A stretch of DNA of 60,554 bases from Mycobacterium sp. 852002-10029_SCH5224772 (GTDB lineage Bacteria > Actinomycetota > Actinomycetes > Mycobacteriales > Mycobacteriaceae): assembly GCF_001667315.1 (NCBI RefSeq), contig NZ_LZHT01000076.1:1-60554 (forward strand), given 5' to 3'. Positions 51,526 through 60,387 of this stretch are shown piece by piece. The notes below the pieces were generated by a model. That model made no database searches, had not been told where the DNA came from, and was given only the letters and a program-made list of their open reading frames with translations. The position numbers and the translations under genes were made by a program. Each line of letters starts with the position of its first letter. The stretch's first letter is position 1.

Positions 51526-51828
51526 ATGCCACAGCCGGAGCAACTACCTGGACCCAACGCCGACATCTGGAATTGGCAACTGCAGGGCGTGTGCCGCGGC
51601 GTTGACTCAGCGGTGTTCTTCCACCCCGACGGGGAGCGCGGCCGGGCCCGCATGCAACGTGAACAGCGCGCCAAGGAAATGTGCCGGCAGTGCCCGGTGA
51701 TCCAGGAATGCCGTTCGCACGCCCTCGAAGTCGGTGAGCCCTACGGGGTTTGGGGCGGCCTGTCGGAATCCGAACGCGACCTTCTGCTCAAGGGCGACAT
51801 CGGCCGCGGCATCCGGCGCAGCGCCTGA
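51526..51828 (+). CDS. whiB3: redox-sensing transcription factor WhiB3 (Rv3416)
   Basis: A 100-residue WhiB protein. The four cluster cysteines are Cys23, Cys53, Cys56 and Cys62, at the same positions as in M. tuberculosis WhiB3; GVWGG (about 75-79) and a basic C-terminus (GIRRSA) for DNA binding follow. Its 4Fe-4S cluster reacts with oxygen and nitric oxide, and it controls lipid and redox genes by way of SigA. It is placed beside the redox-type island that follows. Confidence 0.96.
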   Translation: MPQPEQLPGPNADIWNWQLQGVCRGVDSAVFFHPDGERGRARMQREQRAKEMCRQCPVIQECRSHALEVGEPYGVWGGLSESERDLLLKGDIGRGIRRSA

Positions 51829-51873
51829 CCCGCCGATCCTGTTCGGCCGCAATCTGATTGACGGCCTACTTTT

Positions 51874-52461
51874 TCAGATCGCAGATACCGCTTGGGTAAG
51901 GTATTCCGCGCCGCCCTCGCCTTCCCAGCGGTGGATCTGCTTGTCCGGAACGTGCATGGAGCTACGCCGCATAACCAGCTGTGGCCCACGGCTTTTCATC
52001 GCATACATTCCGTACGGGACGGCCTTCAGCAGCGTCACGCAGCGCCCCGTCCCATCCGGGATGGCGTAGAAACGCTCATCACCCGGACGGGCGCCGGCCA
52101 TCGCGCGGCCCAGCGGGGACGCCATCGAATAGGCCTTGATGCCGGCATCCTCGGGGCACGGCCTGCCCAGCAGAAACGTCTCGGTTTCACCGGTGTCGTC
52201 GTAGCGAATGGTCAACACCATGCCCGCTTCGGCGACGGGATCAAACGCGGCCCCTTCGCCGACGACGACCGCGTTGGACAGCAGCCCCTCGATCTGGGAG
52301 ATGCGCGCGCGTCGCACCGACTGGCGCGCACGGCGATTCGGGTTGTAGTCCATGAGGTCGTCGGGAACCTCGACGCCGCGGCGCGAACGCAGCCCGGCCA
52401 GTTCGTCGTGCAATCGGGTGTATTGCTGCGGCGTCATCCGGAAGCGCTGAATGGTGGTCAT
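51874..52461 (-). CDS. GreA/GreB-family protein with C-terminal extension
   Basis: 195 residues. An N-terminal helical part (MTPQQYTRLHDELAGLRSRR) resembles half of a Gre coiled coil with acidic residues near its tip (VEVPDD). A FKBP-like Gre C-terminal domain with SMASPLGRAMAGARPGDE (about 113-130) follows. About 45 further residues match no domain I know. Gre proteins enter the RNA polymerase secondary channel; Rv3788 is a mycobacterial member without cleavage activity. AAAGGACG precedes the ATG. Confidence 0.82.
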   Translation of the reverse strand: MTTIQRFRMTPQQYTRLHDELAGLRSRRGVEVPDDLMDYNPNRRARQSVRRARISQIEGLLSNAVVVGEGAAFDPVAEAGMVLTIRYDDTGETETFLLGRPCPEDAGIKAYSMASPLGRAMAGARPGDERFYAIPDGTGRCVTLLKAVPYGMYAMKSRGPQLVMRRSSMHVPDKQIHRWEGEGGAEYLTQAVSAI

Positions 52462-52499
52462 GGCGCGTGACGTCCTTTCGTGTCGGAGGGGGTTGTCGC

Positions 52500-52530
52500 C
52501 AGGGGCGGGCGGGCCGGTGCACCGCCCCTG
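52500..52530. promoter_or_regulatory. inverted repeat with 9-base arms
   Basis: CAGGGGCGG (52500-52508) and CCGCCCCTG (52522-52530) pair perfectly around a 13-base loop. It lies 38 bases upstream of the Gre-family start, so it could fold in that mRNA leader or act as an operator. Confidence 0.5.
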
Positions 52531-52548
52531 ACGACTCGGGTCGCCCTG

Positions 52549-52565
52549 GGGCGAAGTCTTCGTCC
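52549..52565. promoter_or_regulatory. 17-base palindrome, operator candidate
   Basis: GGGCGAAGTCTTCGTCC pairs at 7 of 8 positions around a single central T. It resembles a dimeric regulator site but does not match the DosR, LexA, Fur or CIRCE patterns. Confidence 0.4.
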
Positions 52566-52617
52566 GTTGCTAACTCCATGGTCGCGTGGCCGGCCGCATC
52601 GGCGCTTGCCCGAACCG

Positions 52618-52655
52618 GACAACGGGGCGACGGTCCGTTGTCGTGCCCCGACAAC
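52618..52655. promoter_or_regulatory. mutually exclusive hairpins or triple half-site
   Basis: GACAACGG (52618-52625) pairs with CCGTTGTC (52635-52642), while the overlapping GTTGTCG (52637-52643) pairs with CGACAAC (52649-52655). The middle arm can pair with only one partner at a time. It could be an attenuator-like switch, or three half-sites CGACAAC for a DNA-binding protein. Confidence 0.45.
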
Positions 52656-52818
52656 GTGGTGGCTGCTGCACGGCTCGTTCGTCGGCCGTCGAGTGAACGA
52701 TTCGCAGCCGCAGCCCGTGGACTAGGAATGGGCGCGGCGGCCCGGCCGCGGTCCATCCCCGACGCGGCGTCGAGACGCGTTGCGCCGCGCCGGTCTCGCA
52801 CTCCGGAGGGGGCGCACT

Positions 52819-53694
52819 GTGGCATATCGGCACACCGCGACACTGGGACGGCAAGCCTGGCTGGACCGGCCGAGCTACCGGCTTGAGCACGCTCTGACCT
52901 TCCTGTTCGCGGCCATGGGCGGGCGTCGGGATCGGATCAGCAATCTGTTGCACGGCACCTGGCTCGGTCATCCACTGCATCCGGTGTTGACGTCGATTCC
53001 GATCGGAGCGATGACGACGACGGTCGCGATGGATTCCGTCGGCGCGTTGCCCGGCCGCGCCACAAAGTTGCGCGGCGCATCGAGGTTTGCGCTGGGCGTC
53101 GGGCTTGTCGGCAGCGTCGGTGCGGGCGTCACCGGTCTGACGGACTGGCAGCACACCCACGAACAATCGCGTCGGATCGGTCTGGTGCACGGCTTCCTCA
53201 ACACCATCGCGACCGGCCTGTACGCGGCGTCCTGGTGGGACCGCCGGTGCGGCCGTCATCGGCGCGGGATGGCGGCCAGCGCGCTGGGCTATGGCCTCAC
53301 CCTCGGTGGCGGCTACCTCGGTGGGACGTTGGTGTTCGCATCGGGCGCCGGGGTTGACCGCTCTGGCGCCCGGCTGAGGGGGGACGTATGGACGCCGGTG
53401 TTGGCGGCCGCGGCGCTGGACGGCCAGCCACGGCGAGTCGCGGTGGCCGGCGTCGGCGTGGTGCTTTACCGCAACGAGGGCCGGATACTGGCCGTGGGTG
53501 AACGCTGCCCGCACCTGGGCGCGCCGATGAACGACGGCTGGATCGACCGCGATCGAATCGTGTGTCCCTGGCACGGTTCCAGGTTCGCGTGCGGATCGGG
53601 AGCAGTGCTGCGCGGACCGGCAACGGCGGCGCTGCCGAGTTATCCGGTGCGGATCCGCGACGGACTCGTCGAAGTGCGCGGGAGGGTGCGGTGA
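52819..53694 (+). CDS. DUF2231 membrane domain fused to a Rieske 2Fe-2S domain
   Basis: 291 residues. The N-terminal DUF2231 part (about 40-190) has the HPLHPVLTSIPIG motif and four hydrophobic helices. The C-terminal Rieske ferredoxin domain has ligands Cys230, His232, Cys249 and His252 (CPH and CPWH). The family is thought to move electrons at the membrane; partners are unknown. I chose GTG 52819 with GGAGGGGG upstream. The stop overlaps the hemerythrin start as GTGA, so the two proteins are made together. Confidence 0.9.
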   Translation: MAYRHTATLGRQAWLDRPSYRLEHALTFLFAAMGGRRDRISNLLHGTWLGHPLHPVLTSIPIGAMTTTVAMDSVGALPGRATKLRGASRFALGVGLVGSVGAGVTGLTDWQHTHEQSRRIGLVHGFLNTIATGLYAASWWDRRCGRHRRGMAASALGYGLTLGGGYLGGTLVFASGAGVDRSGARLRGDVWTPVLAAAALDGQPRRVAVAGVGVVLYRNEGRILAVGERCPHLGAPMNDGWIDRDRIVCPWHGSRFACGSGAVLRGPATAALPSYPVRIRDGLVEVRGRVR

Positions 53695-54170
53695 ATGCCT
53701 ACGACGTGCTGTTCGAGCACCACAAAGTCTTGCGCGGACTCTGCGAGAAGATCAGCGCGATACCGCCGCACACCCGCGAGCGCCAAGTCGCCCTCGATGA
53801 GCTGTTGATGGAGCTGGACATCCACATGCGCATCGAAGACGACCTGTTCTATCCCGCCGTGTCGGCGGCGAGCACCCTGGTCGCGATCGCCCATGCGGAG
53901 CACCGCCAAGTCTGGGACCAGCTAGCGGTGCTCCTGCGGACGCCGCCGACCGCACCCGACTACGAAGACGAATGGCACTCGTTCGTCAGGGTCCTCGACG
54001 CCCACGCCAGCGAAGAGGAACGCGACTTGTGCCCTGCCCCAATCGATTTGAGTGCGGACATGCTCGACAACCTCGGCAACAGAATGGTCGAGCGCATCGT
54101 CGGGTTGCGTCAGTCGACGCTCAACAAGCTCCGCGTCCGCGGCCGCGCGGTCCTGCTGAGTTCGCTGTGA
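53691..54170 (+). CDS. hemerythrin HHE-domain protein
   Basis: A 159-residue four-helix protein with the di-iron ligand pattern of hemerythrin-like domains: His11, His45, Glu49, His71 (or His68), His105 and Glu109. Such proteins bind oxygen or nitric oxide or have peroxidase or catalase-like activity; M. tuberculosis Rv2633c is an example. The GTG start overlaps the stop of the Rieske gene, suggesting electron transfer between the two, though this is inference. It is predicted cytosolic. Confidence 0.87.
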   Translation: MNAYDVLFEHHKVLRGLCEKISAIPPHTRERQVALDELLMELDIHMRIEDDLFYPAVSAASTLVAIAHAEHRQVWDQLAVLLRTPPTAPDYEDEWHSFVRVLDAHASEEERDLCPAPIDLSADMLDNLGNRMVERIVGLRQSTLNKLRVRGRAVLLSSL

Positions 54171-54241
54171 GCCGTGCGGCTCTCGGCGCTGCCGCAGAGT
54201 CATGCTCGTTTTGAAATCGGCGAATTGGGTAGGCACCGCCC

Positions 54242-54970
54242 ATGAACAACGGCGCATCCCTCGCGGTCGCGGCGCTCGCCGTGACCATCGCACCGCTGGC
54301 CGCCTGCGCGAACCAGCAGAGCAGCCAACCCAATACGTCACCGCTGACCAGCCCGGCGCCCGGCACCGAGCGGCTGACCACGCAGCTCAAGACCGCCGAC
54401 GGGAGTCCGGTCGCCAACGCCACCTTCGAGTTCGCGAACGGCTACGCGACGGTGACCGTGGAGGCCGGCCCCAACCAGGTGCTCAGCCCCGGTTTCCACG
54501 GGCTGCAAATCTATTCGGTCGGCAAATGCGAGGGCGACTTCGACTCCGCGGGAAGCGTCTACCAGGCGGCCAATCACACGGGCTATCCCGCCAGCGGCGA
54601 TTTGACCGCGCTGCAGGTGCGCTCTGACGGCTCGGCGAAACTGGTCACCACCAGCAACTCGTTCACCGCCGCGGACCTGCGAAACAGCTCGGGCAGCGCG
54701 CTGATCCTCCACCAGAGCGCCGACAACCTGGGCAGCAGCCCCACCGCCGAGCCGAGCAAGCGCATCGCCTGCGGTGTGATCGCCGCGGCGTCGGCGACGA
54801 CGACCTCGTCGACAACCAGCGTCACGACCAGCACCACGACCGTCGCCGTGCCCCCGCCGTCGACGAGCACCAGCACGAGCACCGTCACGGTCACCAGCAC
54901 CCCGGCCGTGACGTCCACGCCGACCACGACCGTGACGACCCCGCCCAGCCTGCCGCCGGGCAGCCGCTGA
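54242..54970 (+). CDS. SodC-like lipoprotein lacking most metal ligands
   Basis: A 242-residue exported lipoprotein with lipobox LAAC at Cys22, followed by a Cu/Zn superoxide dismutase fold. The conserved FHGLHIH copper motif reads FHGLQIY (Gln89, Tyr91), and the bridging GGHYH region reads GSVYQ. HTG (His112) and LILHQSADN keep single histidines, and both disulfide cysteines are kept (Cys96; IACGV). After residue 185 comes a Thr/Ser/Val-rich tail of about 55 residues. It is unlikely to be an active dismutase; it could bind metal differently or be structural. Confidence 0.88.
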   Translation: MNNGASLAVAALAVTIAPLAACANQQSSQPNTSPLTSPAPGTERLTTQLKTADGSPVANATFEFANGYATVTVEAGPNQVLSPGFHGLQIYSVGKCEGDFDSAGSVYQAANHTGYPASGDLTALQVRSDGSAKLVTTSNSFTAADLRNSSGSALILHQSADNLGSSPTAEPSKRIACGVIAAASATTTSSTTSVTTSTTTVAVPPPSTSTSTSTVTVTSTPAVTSTPTTTVTTPPSLPPGSR

Positions 54971-54989
54971 CGGGAGCACCGAGCCGCTA

Positions 54990-55463
54990 CTAGTCCGCAG
55001 CAGAAGTGAACCGGGTCAGCAGATCCCTGAGTTGTTCTGCCTCCCCCGGACCCATGGCGGAGACCAGATTCTCGGCCAGCGGCTCCGCGGCCACGTGGGC
55101 GGCGTCGAATATCTCAAGCCCCTTGGCGGTGATCTCCACGGCTCGCACCCGCCGATCGCCCGGGACATGCTTGCGGACAGCGAGACCCTTACTCTCCAGG
55201 TCATCCACGACCCGCATGATGCCCGCCTTGTCCGAGCCCGTCGCCTCTACGAGGGCCCGCTGCTCTGTGGGCCCGCGGTTGACGAGGACGAGCAGCACGG
55301 CGAAATGCCGCAACTCGATGCCCAGCGGCCGAAGCGCCTCCGACATCACCGCGGCCGCGCGCCAGTGTGCGCGGCGCAGCAACAAACCCAGCGCGAACGG
55401 GGACGGATCCCCCGGGCGGTCGGTGGCGCGCGCAGTCGCGGCATGCTTTGGAGCGCGGGTCAT
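54990..55463 (-). CDS. MarR-family transcriptional regulator
   Basis: A 157-residue MarR winged-helix protein (RHFAVLLVLVNRGPTEQRALVEATGSDKAGIMRVVDDLESKGLAVRKHVPGDRRVRAVEIT). The ATG overlaps the stop of the nitroreductase gene (ATGA), so it is the second gene of a two-gene operon. It probably represses that operon at the palindromes near 56234-56262. No redox-active Cys is visible. Confidence 0.9.
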   Translation of the reverse strand: MTRAPKHAATARATDRPGDPSPFALGLLLRRAHWRAAAVMSEALRPLGIELRHFAVLLVLVNRGPTEQRALVEATGSDKAGIMRVVDDLESKGLAVRKHVPGDRRVRAVEITAKGLEIFDAAHVAAEPLAENLVSAMGPGEAEQLRDLLTRFTSAAD

Positions 55464-56203
55464 GACGCTCGCATTCTTTCATCCCGATCGAACACCGGAG
55501 CGCCGGTGCAACGGTCCACCTGCCGCGGAGCGGGCGACTCGTCGTCGACGAACGCGACCGTTTCGTCGAGCGGTGCCCTGCCCGTACGAATGTAATTAAC
55601 CGCAGGGTCCTCGTAGCCGATCGACATGCCGCAGAAGAGCATTAGCCGGTCCGGGGGGCAGAGGACCTCGGCAACCGTCTGGCGAACCTGCGACCACGCC
55701 ATCTGCGGACAGCTGTGCAGGCCTTCGGCGCGCAGTAGCAGCATGACGGTCTGCAGATACATGCCCAGGTCGGCCCATTGGGCCGGGCCCATGTCGCGGT
55801 CGATGTAGCAGAACAGGGCTGCGGGCGCACCGAAGCAATCCCAGTTGGCAATCGCCGCCCGTTGGCGCCCATCCCAGTCGTCGCGCGCAATGCCGAGTGC
55901 GCCGTAGCGCTCCTTACCGAACGCCGACCGCCGCTCGCGGTATGGGGACTGCAGCGCCTGGGGGTACATCTCGTACTCTCGCTCGTCCCATGGGTCGCCG
56001 GCGGCCACCCGCTCGACCGCGCGCTTTTTGAGCTCGGCCAACGGCGCGCCGGTCACCACATAGATGTTCCACGGCTGGATGTTGGATCCCGACGGCGACC
56101 ACGCTGCGGCGGACAGCACACGCTCCAGCACCTCTCTCGACACCGGCTGGTCGGTGAATCCGCGCACTGCCCGTCGGGTTGTGACTGCCTCGTACACGTC
56201 CAT
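55460..56203 (-). CDS. nitroreductase family protein
   Basis: A 247-residue FMN nitroreductase-fold enzyme: TTRRAVRGFTDQPV near the N-terminus, WSPSGSNIQPWNIYVV and GLHSCPQMAWSQ, and the C-terminal MSIGYEDPAVNYIRTGRAPLDE. It is longer than the window's other nitroreductase and of a different subgroup. I chose ATG 56203, with GAGAGG 8 bases upstream; GTG 56212 lies within that ribosome site. The substrate is unknown. Co-transcribed with marR. Confidence 0.9.
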   Translation of the reverse strand: MDVYEAVTTRRAVRGFTDQPVSREVLERVLSAAAWSPSGSNIQPWNIYVVTGAPLAELKKRAVERVAAGDPWDEREYEMYPQALQSPYRERRSAFGKERYGALGIARDDWDGRQRAAIANWDCFGAPAALFCYIDRDMGPAQWADLGMYLQTVMLLLRAEGLHSCPQMAWSQVRQTVAEVLCPPDRLMLFCGMSIGYEDPAVNYIRTGRAPLDETVAFVDDESPAPRQVDRCTGAPVFDRDERMRAS

Positions 56204-56233
56204 GGTCGTCACCTCTCATCCGATACCCTAACT

Positions 56234-56247
56234 GTATCGTATAATAC
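56234..56247. promoter_or_regulatory. candidate MarR site 1
   Basis: GTATCGTATAATAC, arms GTAT/ATAC, 10 of 14 positions symmetric, 31 bases upstream of the nitroreductase ATG. It overlaps AT-rich promoter-like sequence. Confidence 0.45.
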
Positions 56248-56248
56248 C

Positions 56249-56262
56249 GTATCGATTGATAC
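56249..56262. promoter_or_regulatory. candidate MarR site 2
   Basis: GTATCGATTGATAC, 12 of 14 positions symmetric, starting 15 bases after site 1 and sharing GTATC...ATAC with it. Tandem sites of this size suit a MarR autorepressor. Confidence 0.5.
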
Positions 56263-56359
56263 TATTCCCGACGGAGGGTCGGGGTCATCGTTCGGGGCTG
56301 ACGGTGACCGCCGTTTTCGTGCTACGTGGATGACAGGTGCTCGTGCTTAGGTCGGGGTT

Positions 56360-57010
56360 GTGGAATCCCTCGTTGAGTTCTTTCGCGACACGGTCGCGGC
56401 TCGGATAGCGATTGCCGCCGCGCTCGGAGTCGCCGTCGCTCTCGTAGTCGGCAACACCGTCGGTTGGCGATTCGCGCTTGCCGGCTGGATCGTCACCGCC
56501 TGCATCTACGTGGTCTGGACGCGGCTCCTCTTGGGCGGCATGGACGCCGATCAAACCTGCAAATACGTGACGAAAGAGGACCCCACCCGGTGGGTGGCCG
56601 ACGCCGTCATCGTGTCGGCAAGCGTCGCCAGCCTGGGCGGGGTCGGTTACGTGGTGGCCGCCGCGTCGCGCTCGGGCCCCGGAGCCGTGGAAGCCGCCGT
56701 CGTCGGCATCCTGACCGTCGCGGCGTCCTGGTTTGCCGTGCACACATTGTTCACCGTGCACTACGCGCGGCTGTATTACTCAGGCGAGCCGGGTGGAATC
56801 AACTTCCACGACCCAGAGCGACCGCGCTTTCGCGACTTCGCGTATGTGGCCTTCACCGTCGGCATGACCTATCAGGTGTCGGACACCGAGATCGGATTGA
56901 CATCCATCAGGGCGACGGTGCTGCGCCATGCGCTGCTGTCTTACCTTCTCGGCGCGGTCATCTTGGCGGTCACCATCAACCTGATCGCGGGATTGGGCTC
57001 CAAGTTCTGA
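56360..57010 (+). CDS. DUF1345 membrane protein
   Basis: A 216-residue integral membrane protein with the DUF1345 pattern: about five helices and the motifs [10 protein letters not shown] and [17 protein letters not shown]. The function is unknown. The start is GTG 56360. It is divergent from the nitroreductase-marR operon and ends before the large hairpin that separates it from groEL1. Confidence 0.88.
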   Translation: MESLVEFFRDTVAARIAIAAALGVAVALVVGNTVGWRFALAGWIVTACIYVVWTRLLLGGMDADQTCKYVTKEDPTRWVADAVIVSASVASLGGVGYVVAAASRSGPGAVEAAVVGILTVAASWFAVHTLFTVHYARLYYSGEPGGINFHDPERPRFRDFAYVAFTVGMTYQVSDTEIGLTSIRATVLRHALLSYLLGAVILAVTINLIAGLGSKF

Positions 57011-57035
57011 TCGAGCCGCGGCGGCCGAAATGACG

Positions 57036-57095
57036 CCGACCGTGGGACCTATGCACGAAAACCGTTGGGATTTCGTACATTAGGCCCACGGTCGG
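57036..57095. terminator. long hairpin between the DUF1345 gene and groEL1
   Basis: CCGACCGTGGG (57036-57046) and CCCACGGTCGG (57085-57095) pair perfectly over 11 bases. The 38 bases between can pair further (ACGAAA with TTTCGT; an imperfect CCTATG/CATTAGG section). It sits where both convergent genes end and could stop transcription from either side. No T-tract follows, which is usual in mycobacteria. Confidence 0.6.
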
Positions 57096-57108
57096 GCACC
57101 AATACTAC

Positions 57109-58728
<1,620 letters not shown>

Positions 58729-58807
58729 CAGGCTCCTTCAGCCAAACGCATGCCGCCCCGGAAATCACCCGCGGGGACGCGGGGATCTCCGGGGCGGGAC
58801 ACGGTTC

Positions 58808-59110
58808 TTACTTGGAGACGACAGCCAGCACGTCGCGTGCCGACAGGATCAGGTACTCCTCGCCGTTGTACTTGATCTCGGTGCCGCCGTACTTGCTGTA
58901 GATGACGGTGTCGCCTTCCGAGACGTCCAGCGGGATGCGCTTCTCGCCGTCTTCGTCCCACCGGCCGGGGCCGACTGCGACGACGGTGCCTTCCTGTGGC
59001 TTCTCCTTGGCGGTGTCGGGAATGACCAGACCGGACGCGGTCGTGGTCTCGGCCTCGTTGGCCTGCACGAGAATCTTGTCCTCGAGTGGCTTGATGTTCA
59101 CCTTCGCCAC
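58808..59110 (-). CDS. groES: co-chaperonin GroES (Rv3418c)
   Basis: A 100-residue GroES/Cpn10: starts [13 protein letters not shown], mobile loop [22 protein letters not shown]-terminus [18 protein letters not shown]. It caps GroEL rings. The GTG start has GGAGGG 8 bases upstream. First gene of the groES-groEL1 operon, with a CIRCE element about 170 bases upstream. Confidence 0.97.
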   Translation of the reverse strand: MAKVNIKPLEDKILVQANEAETTTASGLVIPDTAKEKPQEGTVVAVGPGRWDEDGEKRIPLDVSEGDTVIYSKYGGTEIKYNGEEYLILSARDVLAVVSK

Positions 59111-59277
59111 GATTGGAGCCCTCCAGTGTTTGGGTCGGGTCCGGGACGTGCCCGGACCGGAGTTGGCGGCCGGTCCGGGTCGGGCCCGGCACCTGCCGAA
59201 TTATCAGGTGTTCGGCATTCGTCCATGCCCGAGCGTCGTCGTCGCGGGTGCCGACACAGGGCGTGGCCGATTGCCAC

Positions 59278-59304
59278 CTAGCACTCTATACATGGGAGTG
59301 CTAG
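59278..59304. promoter_or_regulatory. CIRCE element (HrcA operator)
   Basis: CTAGCACTC, 9 bases, then GAGTGCTAG: the CIRCE inverted repeat with its standard 9-base spacer. Bound HrcA would repress groES-groEL1 until heat shock. A further half-site TAGCACTC follows at 59302-59309, overlapping the second arm. Confidence 0.92.
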
Positions 59305-59349
59305 CACTCAAGGGCACCCTGCTGCTTCCCGCATGTTCGCCGTCAGCGA

Positions 59350-60387
59350 TCAGCTGACCTGCGCCTTCACCACCGGTAGGCCCGGGTCACTAGGCGCGTC
59401 CAGCGGTGATCGCGGCGCCCCGGCCGCCACCAGGTGCGCGGCGAACGAGGCGATCATCGCGCCGTTGTCGGTGCACAGCCGCGGCCTGGGAACGCGTAGC
59501 GTCAGCCCGGCCGCCGCGCAGCGCTGCTCCGCCAGCTCGCGCAACCGCGAATTCGCGGCCACTCCCCCCGCAATCAGCAGCGTCGAGACGCCGAGGTCCG
59601 TCGCGGCGCGCACCGCCTTGCGGGTCAGCACGTCGGCCACGGCTTCGGAGAACCCGGCCGCCACATCGGCGTTCACCGCGTCCGGGTGGCTTTCCAGGTG
59701 CCGCGCCACCGCCGTTTTGAGGCCGGAGAAGCTGAACGAGTACGGGTCGTCGCGCGGCCCGGTCATGCCGCGCGGGAAGGCGATCGCGTCCCGGTCACCG
59801 GTGCGGGCCAACTCGTCGAGCACCCTGCCGCCGGGGTAGCCCAGCCCCAACAGCCGCGCCACCTTGTCGTAGGCCTCGCCGGCCGCGTCGTCGACGGTGC
59901 TGCCCAGCTCGACGATCGGCTCGCCGAGCGAACGCACATGCAACAGGTGGGTGTGGCCGCCGGAGACCAGTAGCGCCACGCACTCGGGCAGCGGCCCGTG
60001 CTCGTAGACATCGGCGGCCAGGTGCCCGCCCAGATGGTTCACCGCGTAGAACGGCACCCCCCACGCCGCCGAATATGCTTTGGCCGCAGCAACTCCCACC
60101 AGCAGGGCGCCGGCCAGCCCGGGCCCGATGGTGGCCGCGACGATGTCGGGCTTGTCCAAGCCGGCGGTCGACAACGCGCGGCGCACGGCGGGCCCCAGCG
60201 CCTCCAGGTGCGCGCGCGAGGCGATTTCGGGGACCACGCCGCCGAACCGCACGTGCTCGTCGACACTGGAGGCCACCTCGTCGGCGAGCAGGGTGACGGT
60301 GCCGTTCGCGTCCAGCCGCGCGATGCCGACTCCCGTTTCGTCGCACGAGGTTTCGATGGCCAAGATGGTCTTGTCGCCGACGTTCAC
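59350..60387 (-). CDS. tsaD: tRNA N6-threonylcarbamoyladenosine synthase subunit TsaD (Gcp, Rv3419c)
   Basis: A 345-residue ASKHA-fold protein that transfers the threonylcarbamoyl group to A37 of ANN-reading tRNAs, with TsaB/TsaE. The metal-binding histidines lie in [11 protein letters not shown], with [15 protein letters not shown] at the N-terminus and [10 protein letters not shown] further on. The GTG start overlaps the rimI stop as GTGA (60384-60387), so the two are co-translated; in mycobacteria tsaB, rimI and tsaD usually sit together. Confidence 0.96.
   Translation of the reverse strand: MNVGDKTILAIETSCDETGVGIARLDANGTVTLLADEVASSVDEHVRFGGVVPEIASRAHLEALGPAVRRALSTAGLDKPDIVAATIGPGLAGALLVGVAAAKAYSAAWGVPFYAVNHLGGHLAADVYEHGPLPECVALLVSGGHTHLLHVRSLGEPIVELGSTVDDAAGEAYDKVARLLGLGYPGGRVLDELARTGDRDAIAFPRGMTGPRDDPYSFSFSGLKTAVARHLESHPDAVNADVAAGFSEAVADVLTRKAVRAATDLGVSTLLIAGGVAANSRLRELAEQRCAAAGLTLRVPRPRLCTDNGAMIASFAAHLVAAGAPRSPLDAPSDPGLPVVKAQVS

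Larger units (their letters stand above)
52462..52818. promoter_or_regulatory. divergent promoter region rich in inverted repeats
   Basis: 357 bases between the Gre-family and DUF2231-Rieske genes, with no supported gene. It holds a 9-base-arm inverted repeat (52500-52530), a 17-base palindrome (52549-52565) and two overlapping hairpins (52618-52655). This is the densest cluster of inverted repeats in any gap of this window. Confidence 0.6.

Noticed and set aside
52549..52565. Possible DosR box before the Rieske gene
   Set aside because: The palindrome GGGCGAAGTCTTCGTCC lacks the GGGAC...GTCCC pattern of DosR sites; kept only as an operator of unknown binder.
59300..59315. Possible HAIR (HspR) site next to CIRCE
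   Set aside because: Only an ACTCAAG half is present; the matching CTTGAGT half is missing.
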